Part shown: piece by piece, positions 50,333 to 58,860 of the stretch
Layout: every line of letters starts with the position of its first letter
How positions within the stretch are numbered: the stretch's first letter is position 1
From: JACCTH01 sp035281645
Lineage (GTDB): Bacteria > Actinomycetota > Acidimicrobiia > Spongiisociales > ZC4RG35
Direction: 5' to 3'
NCBI GenBank assembly: GCA_035281645.1
Contig: DATEDN010000141.1
Coordinates: 1 to 64,000 of the forward strand
DNA: 64,000 bases
Notes under the pieces: generated by a model
Database searches by the model: none
Told to the model about the DNA's origin: nothing
The model's input: the letters and a program-made list of their open reading frames with translations, nothing else
Translations under genes and position numbers: made by a program

Positions 50333-50362
50333 TTGACAACTCGACAGCCCTGGGGCTAGCTT
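50333..50362 (+). promoter_or_regulatory. Sigma70-like promoter of the second MerR gene
   Basis: A consensus TTGACA (50,333-50,338), 18-base spacer and TAGCTT (50,357-50,362) lie 45 bases before the TTG start. A perfect DnaA-box sequence TTATCCACA (50,318-50,326) stands just upstream of the -35 element. Confidence 0.55.
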
Positions 50363-50406
50363 GGCTACAGCGGCGGAATTACGCATTTGTAACCCGGGAG
50401 GTTCCG

Positions 50407-50883
50407 TTGACGGCCAACTTGCTCGCAGAACAGACGCAGGGGTATAGGGCGCCGCTCGTCTGCAAGCTGGTGGGCATCAGCTATCGCCAGCTCGATTACT
50501 GGGCCCGGACCAATCTGATCAAGCCCTCCGTCCAGGACGCCAAGGGATCGGGATCACAGCGGCTCTATGCGTTCAGCGACGTCGTCCAACTCAAGGTGAT
50601 CAAACGGCTGCTCGACGCCGGGATGAGCTTGAAGAAGATCCGCCAGGCCGTGGCCATCCTCCGTCAGCAGCTGCAGAGCGAACGACCCCTGGCAGATGTC
50701 ACGCTGCTCTCCGACGGTCAAACCATCTACGCCGCCCATTCCGCCGACGAGGTCTTCGACGTCCTCCAGCGCGGCCAAGGCGTCTTCGTCATTGCGGTGC
50801 GGCCCGCTCAAGACGAACTCGAAGGCGACCTCCACAATCTCTACCCCGAGCGCGATGTCCACCTAGCGGCGGAGGGGTCCTGA
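50407..50883 (+). CDS. MerR family transcriptional regulator (Rv1830-like)
   Basis: The 158-residue protein has a MerR winged helix (CKLVGISYRQLDYWARTNLI, SQRLYAFSDVVQLKVIKRLL, GMSLKKIRQAV) and a short effector region ending QGVFVIAVRPAQDELEGDLH. It starts at TTG 50,407 with GGGAGG upstream. The order DUF151-MerR matches Rv1829-Rv1830, where the regulator is linked to growth control. Its stop forms CTGA with the next gene's inferred start. Confidence 0.88.
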   Translation: MTANLLAEQTQGYRAPLVCKLVGISYRQLDYWARTNLIKPSVQDAKGSGSQRLYAFSDVVQLKVIKRLLDAGMSLKKIRQAVAILRQQLQSERPLADVTLLSDGQTIYAAHSADEVFDVLQRGQGVFVIAVRPAQDELEGDLHNLYPERDVHLAAEGS

Positions 50884-51341
50884 GACTCGAGTCCCCTGAT
50901 CAGATCCATCCTGGCGTCGCTGCGGTATCGCACCAGTTTGCCCATAACAGTGAGCGTCAGTTCGCCTCTCTACTCGACTTTTACGGAGTTCCTTGGGTCT
51001 ACGAGCCGCGAGCGTTTCCCATTTCTTGGGATGGTGAGGGGCGTCCGAACCAGTATTTCACCCCCGATTTCTACCTTCCCGACGATGATCTCTTTATCGA
51101 GATCACGACCATGAGCCAGAAGCTTGTCACCAAGAAAAACGGCAAGGTAAAAACCCTCCGGCGGCTGTATCCGAGTGTTCGCTGCAAGATCCTCTACCAA
51201 CGTGATTACCTTCACCTGGTGGAGAAATACGGTCTCGAGCGACCCACCAATCTCCCACATGAGCCCCGCCCAGTCCGATTGCCCGGACCTCCTTCGGTGA
51301 CACGGCTGGGAGAGCGGGGGAGCGGCCCCCAGATAGGCTGA
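50880..51341 (+). CDS. PD-(D/E)xK-like nuclease-fold protein
   Basis: The frame reads HNSERQFASLLDFYGVPWVY, EPRAFP, FTPDFYLPDDDLFIEITT, KKNGKVKTLRRLYP and LYQRDYLHLVEKYG. The pattern E...PDFYLP...IEIT...KK fits a restriction-endonuclease-like fold. The first ATG (51,111) falls after the catalytic-type motif. The frame is open to CTG 50,880, which overlaps the MerR stop as CTGA, with no ATG, GTG or TTG between, so I start there (153 residues). The biological role is unknown. Confidence 0.68.
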   Translation: MRLESPDQIHPGVAAVSHQFAHNSERQFASLLDFYGVPWVYEPRAFPISWDGEGRPNQYFTPDFYLPDDDLFIEITTMSQKLVTKKNGKVKTLRRLYPSVRCKILYQRDYLHLVEKYGLERPTNLPHEPRPVRLPGPPSVTRLGERGSGPQIG

Positions 51342-51350
51342 CCGGGCTCG

Positions 51351-52391
51351 TTGAGTCGGTCGTCCCTCCACGAACTCCATTCTGAGCTGGGGGCGCGCTT
51401 TGTCGACTTCGGCGGATGGGAGATGCCGGTCCAATACCGGTCGGTGCTGGAGGAGCATCGGGCGGTTAGAAACGGGGTTGGCTGGTTCGACGTCTCCCAT
51501 TTGGGACGCTTCCTCTGGGCGGGAGCACAGGCCCGAGACAGCCTGCGTTCGCTGCTCTCCAACGACATCGATCTGATCGAACCGGGTCGAACCCAGTACA
51601 CGTTGCTCTTGAACGAGAGTGGCGGCATCCAAGATGATCTCCTGGTCTGGTGGTGGGACAACGATCGCTTTTGGGTCCTGCCAAACGCTTCCACCCATCA
51701 GATGGTCCTCGATCGCTTTCGAGCAGATTCTCCGGACGCGAAGAGCGAAGACCTACGGCCGCAGACTGTGATGCTGGCGATCCAGGGCCCATCGGCGCCA
51801 GACCTTCTCGAAAAGCTGCTGGGCGTTCCCCCAAAGCGGTATCGCACCTACGAGACCACCTTCGCCGGTTCGCCGGTATGGCTGGCCGGAACCGGCTACA
51901 CCGGGGAGCGGGGAGGGGAAGTGGTCACGGATCCCGAGACCGGGCGCCAGCTGGTCGCCGCCTTGATCGAGTCGGGAGCGCTCCCCTGTGGTCTTGGAGC
52001 CAGGGACACGCTGCGGCTGGAAGCGGGGCTACTCCTCGCCGGCCAGGACTTCGACCCAGAAACCAATCCATTTGAGGCGGGCCTCGATTTCGCCATTGGG
52101 TGGGATCACGATTTCGTCGGCAAAGAAGCGTTGGAGCATGTCCGATCGGCTGGACTGAATCGTCGCTTGGTTGCCTTCTCCTTGAGCGGAAGGACAATCC
52201 CCCGACACGGTTACCGCCTTCGAGCCGATGGGTCGGAGGGTGAGGTGACGTCGGGCAACTTCAGCCCCATGCTCGAGCGCGGAATCGGGCTCGGATATCT
52301 CAGCCCTCCCAGTCAGGCGGATCCTGAGGTTGAGATACGTGGGGTTTGGGAGCCAGCCACCAGAGTTGAGCTGCCTTTCTACAAACGGTGA
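51351..52391 (+). CDS. gcvT: Aminomethyltransferase (glycine cleavage T protein) family
   Basis: The 346-residue protein has the GCV_T pattern: ELGARFVDFGGWEMPVQYRS, GVGWFDVSHLGRF, LLSNDIDLIEPGRTQYTLLL, LAGTGYTGERGGEVV, GLGARDTLRLEAGL and a C-terminal barrel (LVAFSLSGRTIPRHG). It uses tetrahydrofolate to accept the aminomethyl carbon from H protein. The start is TTG 51,351; the frame is closed upstream at 51,339. Its stop overlaps the GTG of the next gene. Confidence 0.9.
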   Translation: MSRSSLHELHSELGARFVDFGGWEMPVQYRSVLEEHRAVRNGVGWFDVSHLGRFLWAGAQARDSLRSLLSNDIDLIEPGRTQYTLLLNESGGIQDDLLVWWWDNDRFWVLPNASTHQMVLDRFRADSPDAKSEDLRPQTVMLAIQGPSAPDLLEKLLGVPPKRYRTYETTFAGSPVWLAGTGYTGERGGEVVTDPETGRQLVAALIESGALPCGLGARDTLRLEAGLLLAGQDFDPETNPFEAGLDFAIGWDHDFVGKEALEHVRSAGLNRRLVAFSLSGRTIPRHGYRLRADGSEGEVTSGNFSPMLERGIGLGYLSPPSQADPEVEIRGVWEPATRVELPFYKR

Positions 52392-53095
52392 CTGCTGACT
52401 TCACCGGCGAGACTCTCCGGCTTCCCCCGGGGATCAACCAGGGCCCTCGTCTCCTCGATCCTCCGGTTGACGCCGTCGAGCTCGATCTGACCGTGGGCGG
52501 GCGTTCGATCATTCCCGAGAAGATCGACCAGCCCCTGGTCGTCTGGCACCCCAATCGCTTCGGTGTCGCCCAAGACGTCGCCCGATTGGCAGGTCTGGAC
52601 GTTCCGGTCTATGTCCGGCTCGATCCGATGCTCATCGATCAGTTGCCCCTGCCACGTTCGCTCATTTCCCTTGTGGAGTGGCCTTTGCGCGACCCCGGAC
52701 CCCGGCAGCGAGCCGGATGGAGAAACCGCCTGGCCGCCGATTTTCTCCGGCGCCGACTCCGCCAGATCCCCGGGTTGCGATTTCTCTCTCCGGTCCAGGC
52801 GGGAGGGGCAGTGGCGTTGCTCCTCTCGATGCCCGCCGTCGAGGCTGTATCCCAACTCAGGGAGGCTGGTGCCGCGGTCCGCTCCTCGGGGCCCTGGGAG
52901 GGATGTCTCATCGTCAATTGCGGGTGGTGGCACAGCAGATCCCAGTTGGCGGCGGTGGCCGACGCCATAGGCCAGATCGTGGAGCGCAAGGTCCCAGCCC
53001 CGATCCCGCCCGACCGCTACGACCGAGTGCCTAATGACCTCGCCTGGCGTCAGCTCGATAGCATCGAGGCCCCCCAACCCGAGGAGTCGGTTTGA
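52388..53095 (+). CDS. Hypothetical protein, C-terminal part resembling PLP-fold aminotransferases
   Basis: The 235-residue product is coupled to gcvT (GTGA overlap) and to the lipase downstream. Its C-terminal third (LSMPAVEAVSQLREAGAAVR, GCLIVNCGWWHSRSQLAAVA, DAIGQIV) looks like the small domain of fold-type I PLP enzymes, but no lysine-bearing large domain is seen. The N-terminal part has short strand-like segments (PLVVWHPNRFG, VPVYVRLDP). I do not recognise the family. A partner of GcvT is possible. Confidence 0.55.
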   Translation: MTADFTGETLRLPPGINQGPRLLDPPVDAVELDLTVGGRSIIPEKIDQPLVVWHPNRFGVAQDVARLAGLDVPVYVRLDPMLIDQLPLPRSLISLVEWPLRDPGPRQRAGWRNRLAADFLRRRLRQIPGLRFLSPVQAGGAVALLLSMPAVEAVSQLREAGAAVRSSGPWEGCLIVNCGWWHSRSQLAAVADAIGQIVERKVPAPIPPDRYDRVPNDLAWRQLDSIEAPQPEESV

Positions 53096-53925
53096 TCATC
53101 AGCGTCGCCCGTCCCGAGCCCGCCCCCGACGGCGGCGCCCAGCTCGTCCGCGAATGGGACCCGGAAGGAGAACCCAAAGGCGACGTCGTCCTGGTGCACG
53201 GCCTCGGAGAGCACTCAGGTCGATATGCGCACGTCGGCTCCTGGCTCACGGAGGCCGGCTACCGGGTGCGCAGTTTTGACCTCCTGGGCTTCGGTGCCTC
53301 ATCGGGGCCACGCGGTGACATTGCCCGCTGGAGCCTTTACCTCGACCAGGTCGAGGGCCATCTCCGAGCCATGCGCACCGAGGGGCGGCCGCTGATCCTT
53401 TTCGGACATTCCATGGGGGCACTTATCGCGACTGAGTATTCGTTGTCTGAACGTCCCCAACCCGACCTTCTGGTGCTCTCGTCTCCCTGGTTGCACGATC
53501 ACGCGAGATGGCAACGGGCCATCGCTCCTTTCTTCGGACGAGCCTTCCCGACCCTGTTGCTCCCGATCGGGATCAAGGGCGAACAGCTATCGCGTGATCC
53601 TGCCGTTGGTGAGGCTTATGCCTCGGATCCGTTGAATCTTTTCAAGGCCAGCTGCCGTTTCGGAGCCAACGTTTTCGCCGCCCAGACGCGGGTGATCCCA
53701 CTGCTCTCACGTATACCGGTTCCCGCGTTTGTGACCCATGGAGGCGAGGATTCCCTTGTTCCACCAGATTCCTCGGAGCTCTTTTTGGGCCTTCCGGGCG
53801 TAGAGCGTCGGGTGTATCCCGAACTCAGACACGAGACCCTGAACGAACCTGAGGGACGCGAGGTGATGGCAGACATCCTGTCATGGCTTGAAAAGCAGGT
53901 GAGCCAGAAAAAAGCCTCCAGCTAA
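53092..53925 (+). CDS. Alpha/beta hydrolase, monoacylglycerol-lipase-like
   Basis: The 277-residue protein has VVLVHGLGEHSGRYAHVG, DLLGFGASSGPRG, the nucleophile elbow LFGHSMGALIA, Asp in THGGEDSLVPP and His in ELRHETLNEPEG, the pattern of serine hydrolases of the monoglyceride lipase group. No signal peptide is present, so it acts in the cytoplasm or at the membrane face. It starts at TTG 53,092 overlapping the previous stop. Confidence 0.9.
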   Translation: MIISVARPEPAPDGGAQLVREWDPEGEPKGDVVLVHGLGEHSGRYAHVGSWLTEAGYRVRSFDLLGFGASSGPRGDIARWSLYLDQVEGHLRAMRTEGRPLILFGHSMGALIATEYSLSERPQPDLLVLSSPWLHDHARWQRAIAPFFGRAFPTLLLPIGIKGEQLSRDPAVGEAYASDPLNLFKASCRFGANVFAAQTRVIPLLSRIPVPAFVTHGGEDSLVPPDSSELFLGLPGVERRVYPELRHETLNEPEGREVMADILSWLEKQVSQKKASS

Positions 53926-53937
53926 CCTGAAGAGCCC

Positions 53938-55176
53938 GTGCGCCGGATTCTTCCGATCTTCATGGTCATGGTGCTGGCGGCTTGCGGTCAGTCACCGCCG
54001 CCCCGAGGAACCCTGCCCGATGCGGCGACCGTGATCCCCGAGCCCCAAGCCTGCGCCGTGCTGGTCGGGGAAAGCCTGGGGGTGGCGGTCGAAGATGTGA
54101 TCGCCAATACCGGAGCCGACGGAGTGCTGCAATCGGGTGACCTGCTCGTCTCGGTGGACGGGGAAGCTGTCACCAGCGCCACCGTCCTCCGCGAGATCCT
54201 GGCGACCCGAGCCGTGGGAGATTCCATCTCGATCGTTGTCCGTCGCGAAGGCGACGACGTGACCAAGGAGGTCGTTTTGGGGGCAAATCCAGATGCACCC
54301 GAGCGGCCGATGCTGGGCGTGCTGGTGACCACCGCTTTCGAGCGAATCCCACCCGCCGACCTGGGCCAGACCGAACTCACTGGCACTTATGCCCGGGCCA
54401 CGAGCATCGCCGGCCAGATGTACGCCTTCGATCCGGTGGAGGGCAGCTGGACCAATCTCGATTTCCCCACTCCGGCCCAGACCTGGGCCGTGATCGGAGA
54501 TGGGATTCTCACCCTCGAGGACCCAAACACTCCGGAGTCAGCCTTGGTGGATCACGTCAATGGTGAGGAATTGCTCTTTGAGGTGGGCGAGTGGAACGGG
54601 TCCCAGATCCTGGGAACCTTGGGCGATGGAGTAGTGACGGCGGTGACCCGGCCAGTGGAAGGTGAGGCCGATCTGGTGCAGGTGGCGGTGATGCTGGTGG
54701 ATTTCGGCGGGAGGACGGCGGTCTGGATCTGGCCGGCAAGTCCCGATCTCGGACTTCCCGTGGCCTCTTTCCCTTCTCCCAATGGGAGCCGTCTTCTGAT
54801 CGTGGGTCAGGATCAGGAGACGTCCGAGTTCAGACACACGGTGCTCAACGCCTCCGGCCAGGTCTTGGTTGAGAGCCTCTCGAGCCCAGCCGGAGCGATC
54901 GCCCTGGGCTGGTACGACAACGAGTCCATCCTGGTCGGAAGCGACGCCGGCGGTTTGGCGCTTGTCGATGTCACCACCGATGAGAGCACGGCGGTCGAGC
55001 TCCCCGCCGCCCTTGGAACCATTCGCCGAGCGTGGCCGGTAGGCAATGGCATCCATCTCTTGGCGGAAACCGGTGCCTCCTTAGTCCGTTTCGAGCGCAA
55101 CGGGGGCGAGGAGATCCGCACTCTGGCCGACAATTGCCAGCTCGAACTCCTCGGCGACCCCGGTTTCGCCAGTTAG
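53938..55176 (+). CDS. PDZ-domain lipoprotein
   Basis: The 412-residue protein has a lipobox (VLAACG, Cys16), a PDZ domain at about 45-125 (VLQSGDLLVSVDGEAVTSAT, GDSISIVVRREG) and a long beta-rich C-terminal region with repeated strand pairs (LVQVAVMLVDFGGRTAVWIW, SRLLIVGQDQ, ESILVGSDAGGLALVDV) that may form a propeller. No protease domain is present. It starts at GTG 53,938, 12 bases after the lipase. Confidence 0.75.
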   Translation: MRRILPIFMVMVLAACGQSPPPRGTLPDAATVIPEPQACAVLVGESLGVAVEDVIANTGADGVLQSGDLLVSVDGEAVTSATVLREILATRAVGDSISIVVRREGDDVTKEVVLGANPDAPERPMLGVLVTTAFERIPPADLGQTELTGTYARATSIAGQMYAFDPVEGSWTNLDFPTPAQTWAVIGDGILTLEDPNTPESALVDHVNGEELLFEVGEWNGSQILGTLGDGVVTAVTRPVEGEADLVQVAVMLVDFGGRTAVWIWPASPDLGLPVASFPSPNGSRLLIVGQDQETSEFRHTVLNASGQVLVESLSSPAGAIALGWYDNESILVGSDAGGLALVDVTTDESTAVELPAALGTIRRAWPVGNGIHLLAETGASLVRFERNGGEEIRTLADNCQLELLGDPGFAS

Positions 55177-55191
55177 TTCCCTTCTGTGGGC

Positions 55192-55218
55192 CGTAAGGGT
55201 CGTTGGATGACCCTTACG
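55192..55218. terminator. Bidirectional hairpin between convergent genes
   Basis: CGTAAGGGTC (55,192-55,201) and GACCCTTACG (55,209-55,218) pair perfectly around GTTGGAT, lying between the convergent PDZ-lipoprotein and AAA-protease genes. There is no T-run on either side. Confidence 0.6.
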
Positions 55219-55232
55219 ACCCTGGGTCGCAG

Positions 55233-57533
55233 TTAGGCCGGGTCTTCGGCCGGATCCGGTTCTTGCTCGCCGGAGCGGTCGCCGTTGAGGGCGGGAGCGG
55301 GCCGATTGACGGCGCCGTTGTGACGGGCATCGTCGGTCTCATCGAAGATGACCTGCCAGCCCTTGGGCTCCCGCATCGCTCGAGCTCCGGGTGGAGACCC
55401 CATGATCTTCGAAACCTCGTCGCCGGAGATGGTCTTCTTCTCCTCCAGGACCGCCGCGATCCGAAGGACCTCGTCCCGGTGCTCGTCGAGCAGGTTCCAG
55501 GTCTTGTCGTAGAGATCGGACAGCTTGGTGTTGATTTCGTCCTGGCGTCGGGCGACGGCCACGGCAGCGGCATTTCCTGCCTGACCCATTCCGGTTTCGT
55601 TGACGGTTAGCGAGAGATATCGATCGCCCATGCCCCAGACGCCTTCCATGAGGGCGGCTACGGCGGTGGCGCTGCGGAGGTCGCCGGTGACTCCCGAGGA
55701 GTTGTCGTCGTCAAAGAACATGCGCTCGCCGGCGAGAGAAGCGAGGGAGACCATGATGTCGGTCTCGAATTCGGACTTCCATTGGGTGAACCTGTCCTCG
55801 GCCAGCAGGTTCTTGACCATTCCGCCGGTGTCGCCGTGGCGTTCGATGGTCACCAGGTCGATTGCCATGTGCCGGCGCATAGTGTGGGCGACGACGGCGT
55901 GCGACGCCTCGTGAACCGCCACTGCGTGGCGCTCGCGCTGGATGTACTCGGCGTCCTCGGCCGGGCCCAATTCCTTGAGCGCCTTTGCCTTCCAGATGTC
56001 ATCCCAGGTGACTGTGTCGCGGTCGTCTCGGATCGCCTGGATGAGCGACTCGTTGACGAGGTCCTTGATCTTGGCGCCGGAGTAGTAAGGGGTGACCACG
56101 GCCAACTTCTCGATCTGCTCGTCGGTGAGCTCGTGCTTGACCTTGTTGAGGTATCCGATGAGGGTCTGGAGACGTCCGTCTTTCGATGGGTATCCCATCT
56201 TGTAGATCCGGTCGATCCGGCCCGGACGGAGCATGGCCTCGTCGAGGGCGTTGGGCATGTTGGTGGCCATGATCGTGAGGATCCGGTACTTGGGGGCGGG
56301 CTTGGGCCGGAACCCAAGGAGCTTGCGGATCTTGTTGGTAAGCCCGCGGGGCTTCTTGAGGCCGTTCATCTCGGTGAGGAGAGCCTGCAGGGTGCCCATG
56401 CCGCCACCGCCCATACCCATGATGATGCGGTCGCGCAGGCTGCGCGGGGGAGCAGGGTCGGTTTGCGGATTGAGCTCGACCCCCATCTCGGTGAGGACTG
56501 CCTTCTGGCTGTGGGGCGAGAGGTAAGAGAAGCCGTTGCACTCGAACCCGTTGAACCCGCGGCCGTGGGCCATGCCGGGCTGCCCGAGACCGGGAGCACC
56601 CAAACCTCCGCGGCTGCCCAAGGAGTCGGCCTCGTCGAAGAAGACGATCACCCCGCCGTGGCGAAGCGAGAGCTTGCGCAGCTTCCGGTAGAGCGACTTG
56701 ACCTTGAGGATGCCGACGCCCATGAACATCTGGATGAAGGCCCCCGGCTCGACGAAGACGTAGGGCTTTCCGGTCTCGCCGGCGATGCCTTCGGCGAGGA
56801 GGGTCTTACCGGTACCGGGAGGTCCCCAGAGGAGAATGCCGCCGGGGATGTAACCCCCCTTGGCCTCGATCTCGTCGGGCTTCTCGAGGAAGGCGATGTT
56901 CTCTTTGATCAGCCGGAGGACGTGGTCCTGGCCCCACACGTCGGAAAAGCGGGTGTTGATCTCTTCGGGCATCAGCACGTCCATGCCACCCCGGGAGAGG
57001 AACCAGAAGATGGCAACGAACTGGAGGATGACGATCGAGATGTACATGACCAGTTGGAGGATGAAGGGGAGGGCGGCGACGAACATCCGCGGGGTCTGGG
57101 CGATGGCGTCGATCGGGGAGCTGATCTCGGGACGGAAGTAATCCATCACGAAGGCGTAGATCGAGAGGATGATCGTCCAGCGGACAAGGCGTCCTACCCG
57201 GAAGCGGGTCCAAGGCTTGAAATGAGAGAGCCCACCCTCGACGGTGCCGAACACTCCGTTCTGCCAGAAGCCGTGATAGCCCTCGGAGCGCTCCGAGATG
57301 AAGTAGTGGATCTGGCGAACCACTTCCAGCAGGAAGAGGAGTGCGATGATGCGGCCCGGGGTCGAAGCCAGGAAGTCGGCGAGCGCCTGCCCCAGAGTGA
57401 CGAAGGGCGGTTGCACCTGGCTGCCCACGATGGCCACGGTGATGATGAGAAGAATTATCAGGAACTTGATGCGGTCCCACGTGTCCGCCCTGCGACGGGT
57501 TTTGTTCAGGACGCTCGTTTGTTGACCAGCCAC
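55233..57533 (-). CDS. FtsH-like membrane AAA+ metalloprotease with long AAA insert
   Basis: About 200 N-terminal residues contain four or more hydrophobic helices, more than FtsH's two. An AAA domain follows: GPPGTGKT, pore segment MFMGVG, Walker B VIVFFDEAD and second region of homology ATNMPNALDEAMLRPGRIDR. An insert of about 85 residues, glycine-rich, separates Walker B from that region. The protease site is HEASH. The C-terminal 50 residues are charged and disordered. GTG 57,533 is the canonical start; CTG 57,509 would form a CTGA overlap with the upstream lipoprotein stop and is equally plausible. Confidence 0.82.
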   Translation of the reverse strand: MAGQQTSVLNKTRRRADTWDRIKFLIILLIITVAIVGSQVQPPFVTLGQALADFLASTPGRIIALLFLLEVVRQIHYFISERSEGYHGFWQNGVFGTVEGGLSHFKPWTRFRVGRLVRWTIILSIYAFVMDYFRPEISSPIDAIAQTPRMFVAALPFILQLVMYISIVILQFVAIFWFLSRGGMDVLMPEEINTRFSDVWGQDHVLRLIKENIAFLEKPDEIEAKGGYIPGGILLWGPPGTGKTLLAEGIAGETGKPYVFVEPGAFIQMFMGVGILKVKSLYRKLRKLSLRHGGVIVFFDEADSLGSRGGLGAPGLGQPGMAHGRGFNGFECNGFSYLSPHSQKAVLTEMGVELNPQTDPAPPRSLRDRIIMGMGGGGMGTLQALLTEMNGLKKPRGLTNKIRKLLGFRPKPAPKYRILTIMATNMPNALDEAMLRPGRIDRIYKMGYPSKDGRLQTLIGYLNKVKHELTDEQIEKLAVVTPYYSGAKIKDLVNESLIQAIRDDRDTVTWDDIWKAKALKELGPAEDAEYIQRERHAVAVHEASHAVVAHTMRRHMAIDLVTIERHGDTGGMVKNLLAEDRFTQWKSEFETDIMVSLASLAGERMFFDDDNSSGVTGDLRSATAVAALMEGVWGMGDRYLSLTVNETGMGQAGNAAAVAVARRQDEINTKLSDLYDKTWNLLDEHRDEVLRIAAVLEEKKTISGDEVSKIMGSPPGARAMREPKGWQVIFDETDDARHNGAVNRPAPALNGDRSGEQEPDPAEDPA

Positions 57534-58153
57534 GAGTCCACCACCCTCTCGATTTGCTCCTGGTTGTCGATGTAGCACTGGCGCGAGCAGCCAGCCACGA
57601 TTGAGTAGATCCGATCGTCGGAAGGATTGGTAACAGAGATCAGATAGGCGACGCCGACCTCGGCGCCGGTCTCATCGGAGTAACTGACCAGAACTCTGAC
57701 CCCGTCGTAGCCATCGCCGAAGCTGAAATCCTCCCGCACGTGCTCCTGAGCGTTCAGGTACTGGTAATACGGGAGAACTGACTGGCTTAGCGTCGCCCGG
57801 TTGAGGAACTGTTTCTCGATGTCGCCCACCGAGCGGACCGAGATCGATCCAATCGGGTAGGTCGCTTCCACCAAGGGGACCGAGACGTTGCCGAGGTCAC
57901 GATTGGGAGCGCCATCGAAGGCGGTGGAGACCACTGCCGGGTACTCGAAACCCCCGTAAGGCTCGAGGAAGGGATGTTCCTCTAGGCCCGACATCTCGTC
58001 CAGCTCGTAGGTGTGCCAGTCTCCAGGGAGTTGGACCAGTGAAAGCTTGCCGGGATCGGTGTAGTTAGACGTGTCGGAACCCCCCGAACCGCAGGCGGCC
58101 AGGAGCAATGCAACGGGCAGTAGAAACATCGATCGACGACGGCCCATCCTCAT
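57506..58153 (-). CDS. Lipoprotein coupled to the FtsH-like protease
   Basis: From ATG 58,153 (58,147 also possible) the product has a lipoprotein signal (MFLLPVALLLAACGSGG). The beta-rich domain includes LVQLPGDWHTYELDEMSGLE, VSVPLVEATYPIGSISVR and DGVRVLVSYSDETGAEVGVA. A final segment with two cysteines follows (VAGCSRQCYIDNQEQIERVV). No family is recognised. Overlap with the protease gene suggests the two act together at the membrane, for example lipoprotein as adaptor or substrate. Confidence 0.65.
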   Translation of the reverse strand: MRMGRRRSMFLLPVALLLAACGSGGSDTSNYTDPGKLSLVQLPGDWHTYELDEMSGLEEHPFLEPYGGFEYPAVVSTAFDGAPNRDLGNVSVPLVEATYPIGSISVRSVGDIEKQFLNRATLSQSVLPYYQYLNAQEHVREDFSFGDGYDGVRVLVSYSDETGAEVGVAYLISVTNPSDDRIYSIVAGCSRQCYIDNQEQIERVVDSWLVNKRAS

Positions 58154-58278
58154 CCAAAGCTTACGGCACAAGGGTAAATACCAGTTCAAGATCTTTTGGT
58201 GTCATCGGCATAATCCCGGTAGGGGCCAAGTCCGAGTTGCGGCAGGATTCGCCATTTTTGTGTGGCACTATTTGCTTG

Positions 58279-58803
58279 ATGCAGACCTGGCTAACAGGCC
58301 AGCTTTTGGTGGCCGCCCCAATGCTGCGCGACCCCAATTTCTATCGCACGGTAGTGCTGATCCTTCGCCATGACGAGGAAGGAGCCATGGGAGTGATTCT
58401 CAATCGGCCCAGCACCGAGCAGGCGGCCGCCTATCTCCCCGAGTGGGAGAGTCAGCTCGAGCCCGAGGCAACCGTATTTGTCGGTGGACCGGTACAACCA
58501 GAGGTGGCGATCGGTTTTTCCCGTCCCTTTGAGCTTTCCCACCCCGACACCGGTCTCGTCGACTTCACGACCCCAACCGAGGACTACGACAATGGACCCA
58601 TCCGGGTTTTCGCCGGCTATGCCGGTTGGGGACCTCAGCAGCTGGAGTCAGAGCTCGAGGAAGCGGCTTGGATAGTCCTTGCCCCCGACTGGGGTGATCT
58701 CTTCACCGAGGAGCCGGAAGGCCTGTGGAGTCGGGTTTTGGCCAGGCAGGGTGGCCGCCTAGCCATGTTGGCTACCTATCCCCCCGACCTATCGCTCAAC
58801 TAA
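58279..58803 (+). CDS. YqgE/AlgH family protein
   Basis: The 174-residue protein shows TGQLLVAAPMLRDPNFYRTV, GAMGVILNRPST, VFVGGPVQPEVAI, RVFAGYAGWGPQQLESEL and WIVLAPDWGDLFTE, the complete UPF0301/AlgH pattern. The function is unknown; AlgH was first described as a regulator. ATG 58,279 begins the conserved region. Confidence 0.92.
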   Translation: MQTWLTGQLLVAAPMLRDPNFYRTVVLILRHDEEGAMGVILNRPSTEQAAAYLPEWESQLEPEATVFVGGPVQPEVAIGFSRPFELSHPDTGLVDFTTPTEDYDNGPIRVFAGYAGWGPQQLESELEEAAWIVLAPDWGDLFTEEPEGLWSRVLARQGGRLAMLATYPPDLSLN

Positions 58804-58860
58804 TCGCCGATCCTGGGTTGCTACCGTCCCCCAGCGACGGTTCCAGCCCTCAGAACGAAA

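Noticed and set aside
55782..57575. Nearly 600-codon open frame on the plus strand opposite the FtsH-like gene
   Set aside because: The minus-strand frame has full AAA and protease motifs; the plus-strand product has no recognisable domain and reflects high GC.
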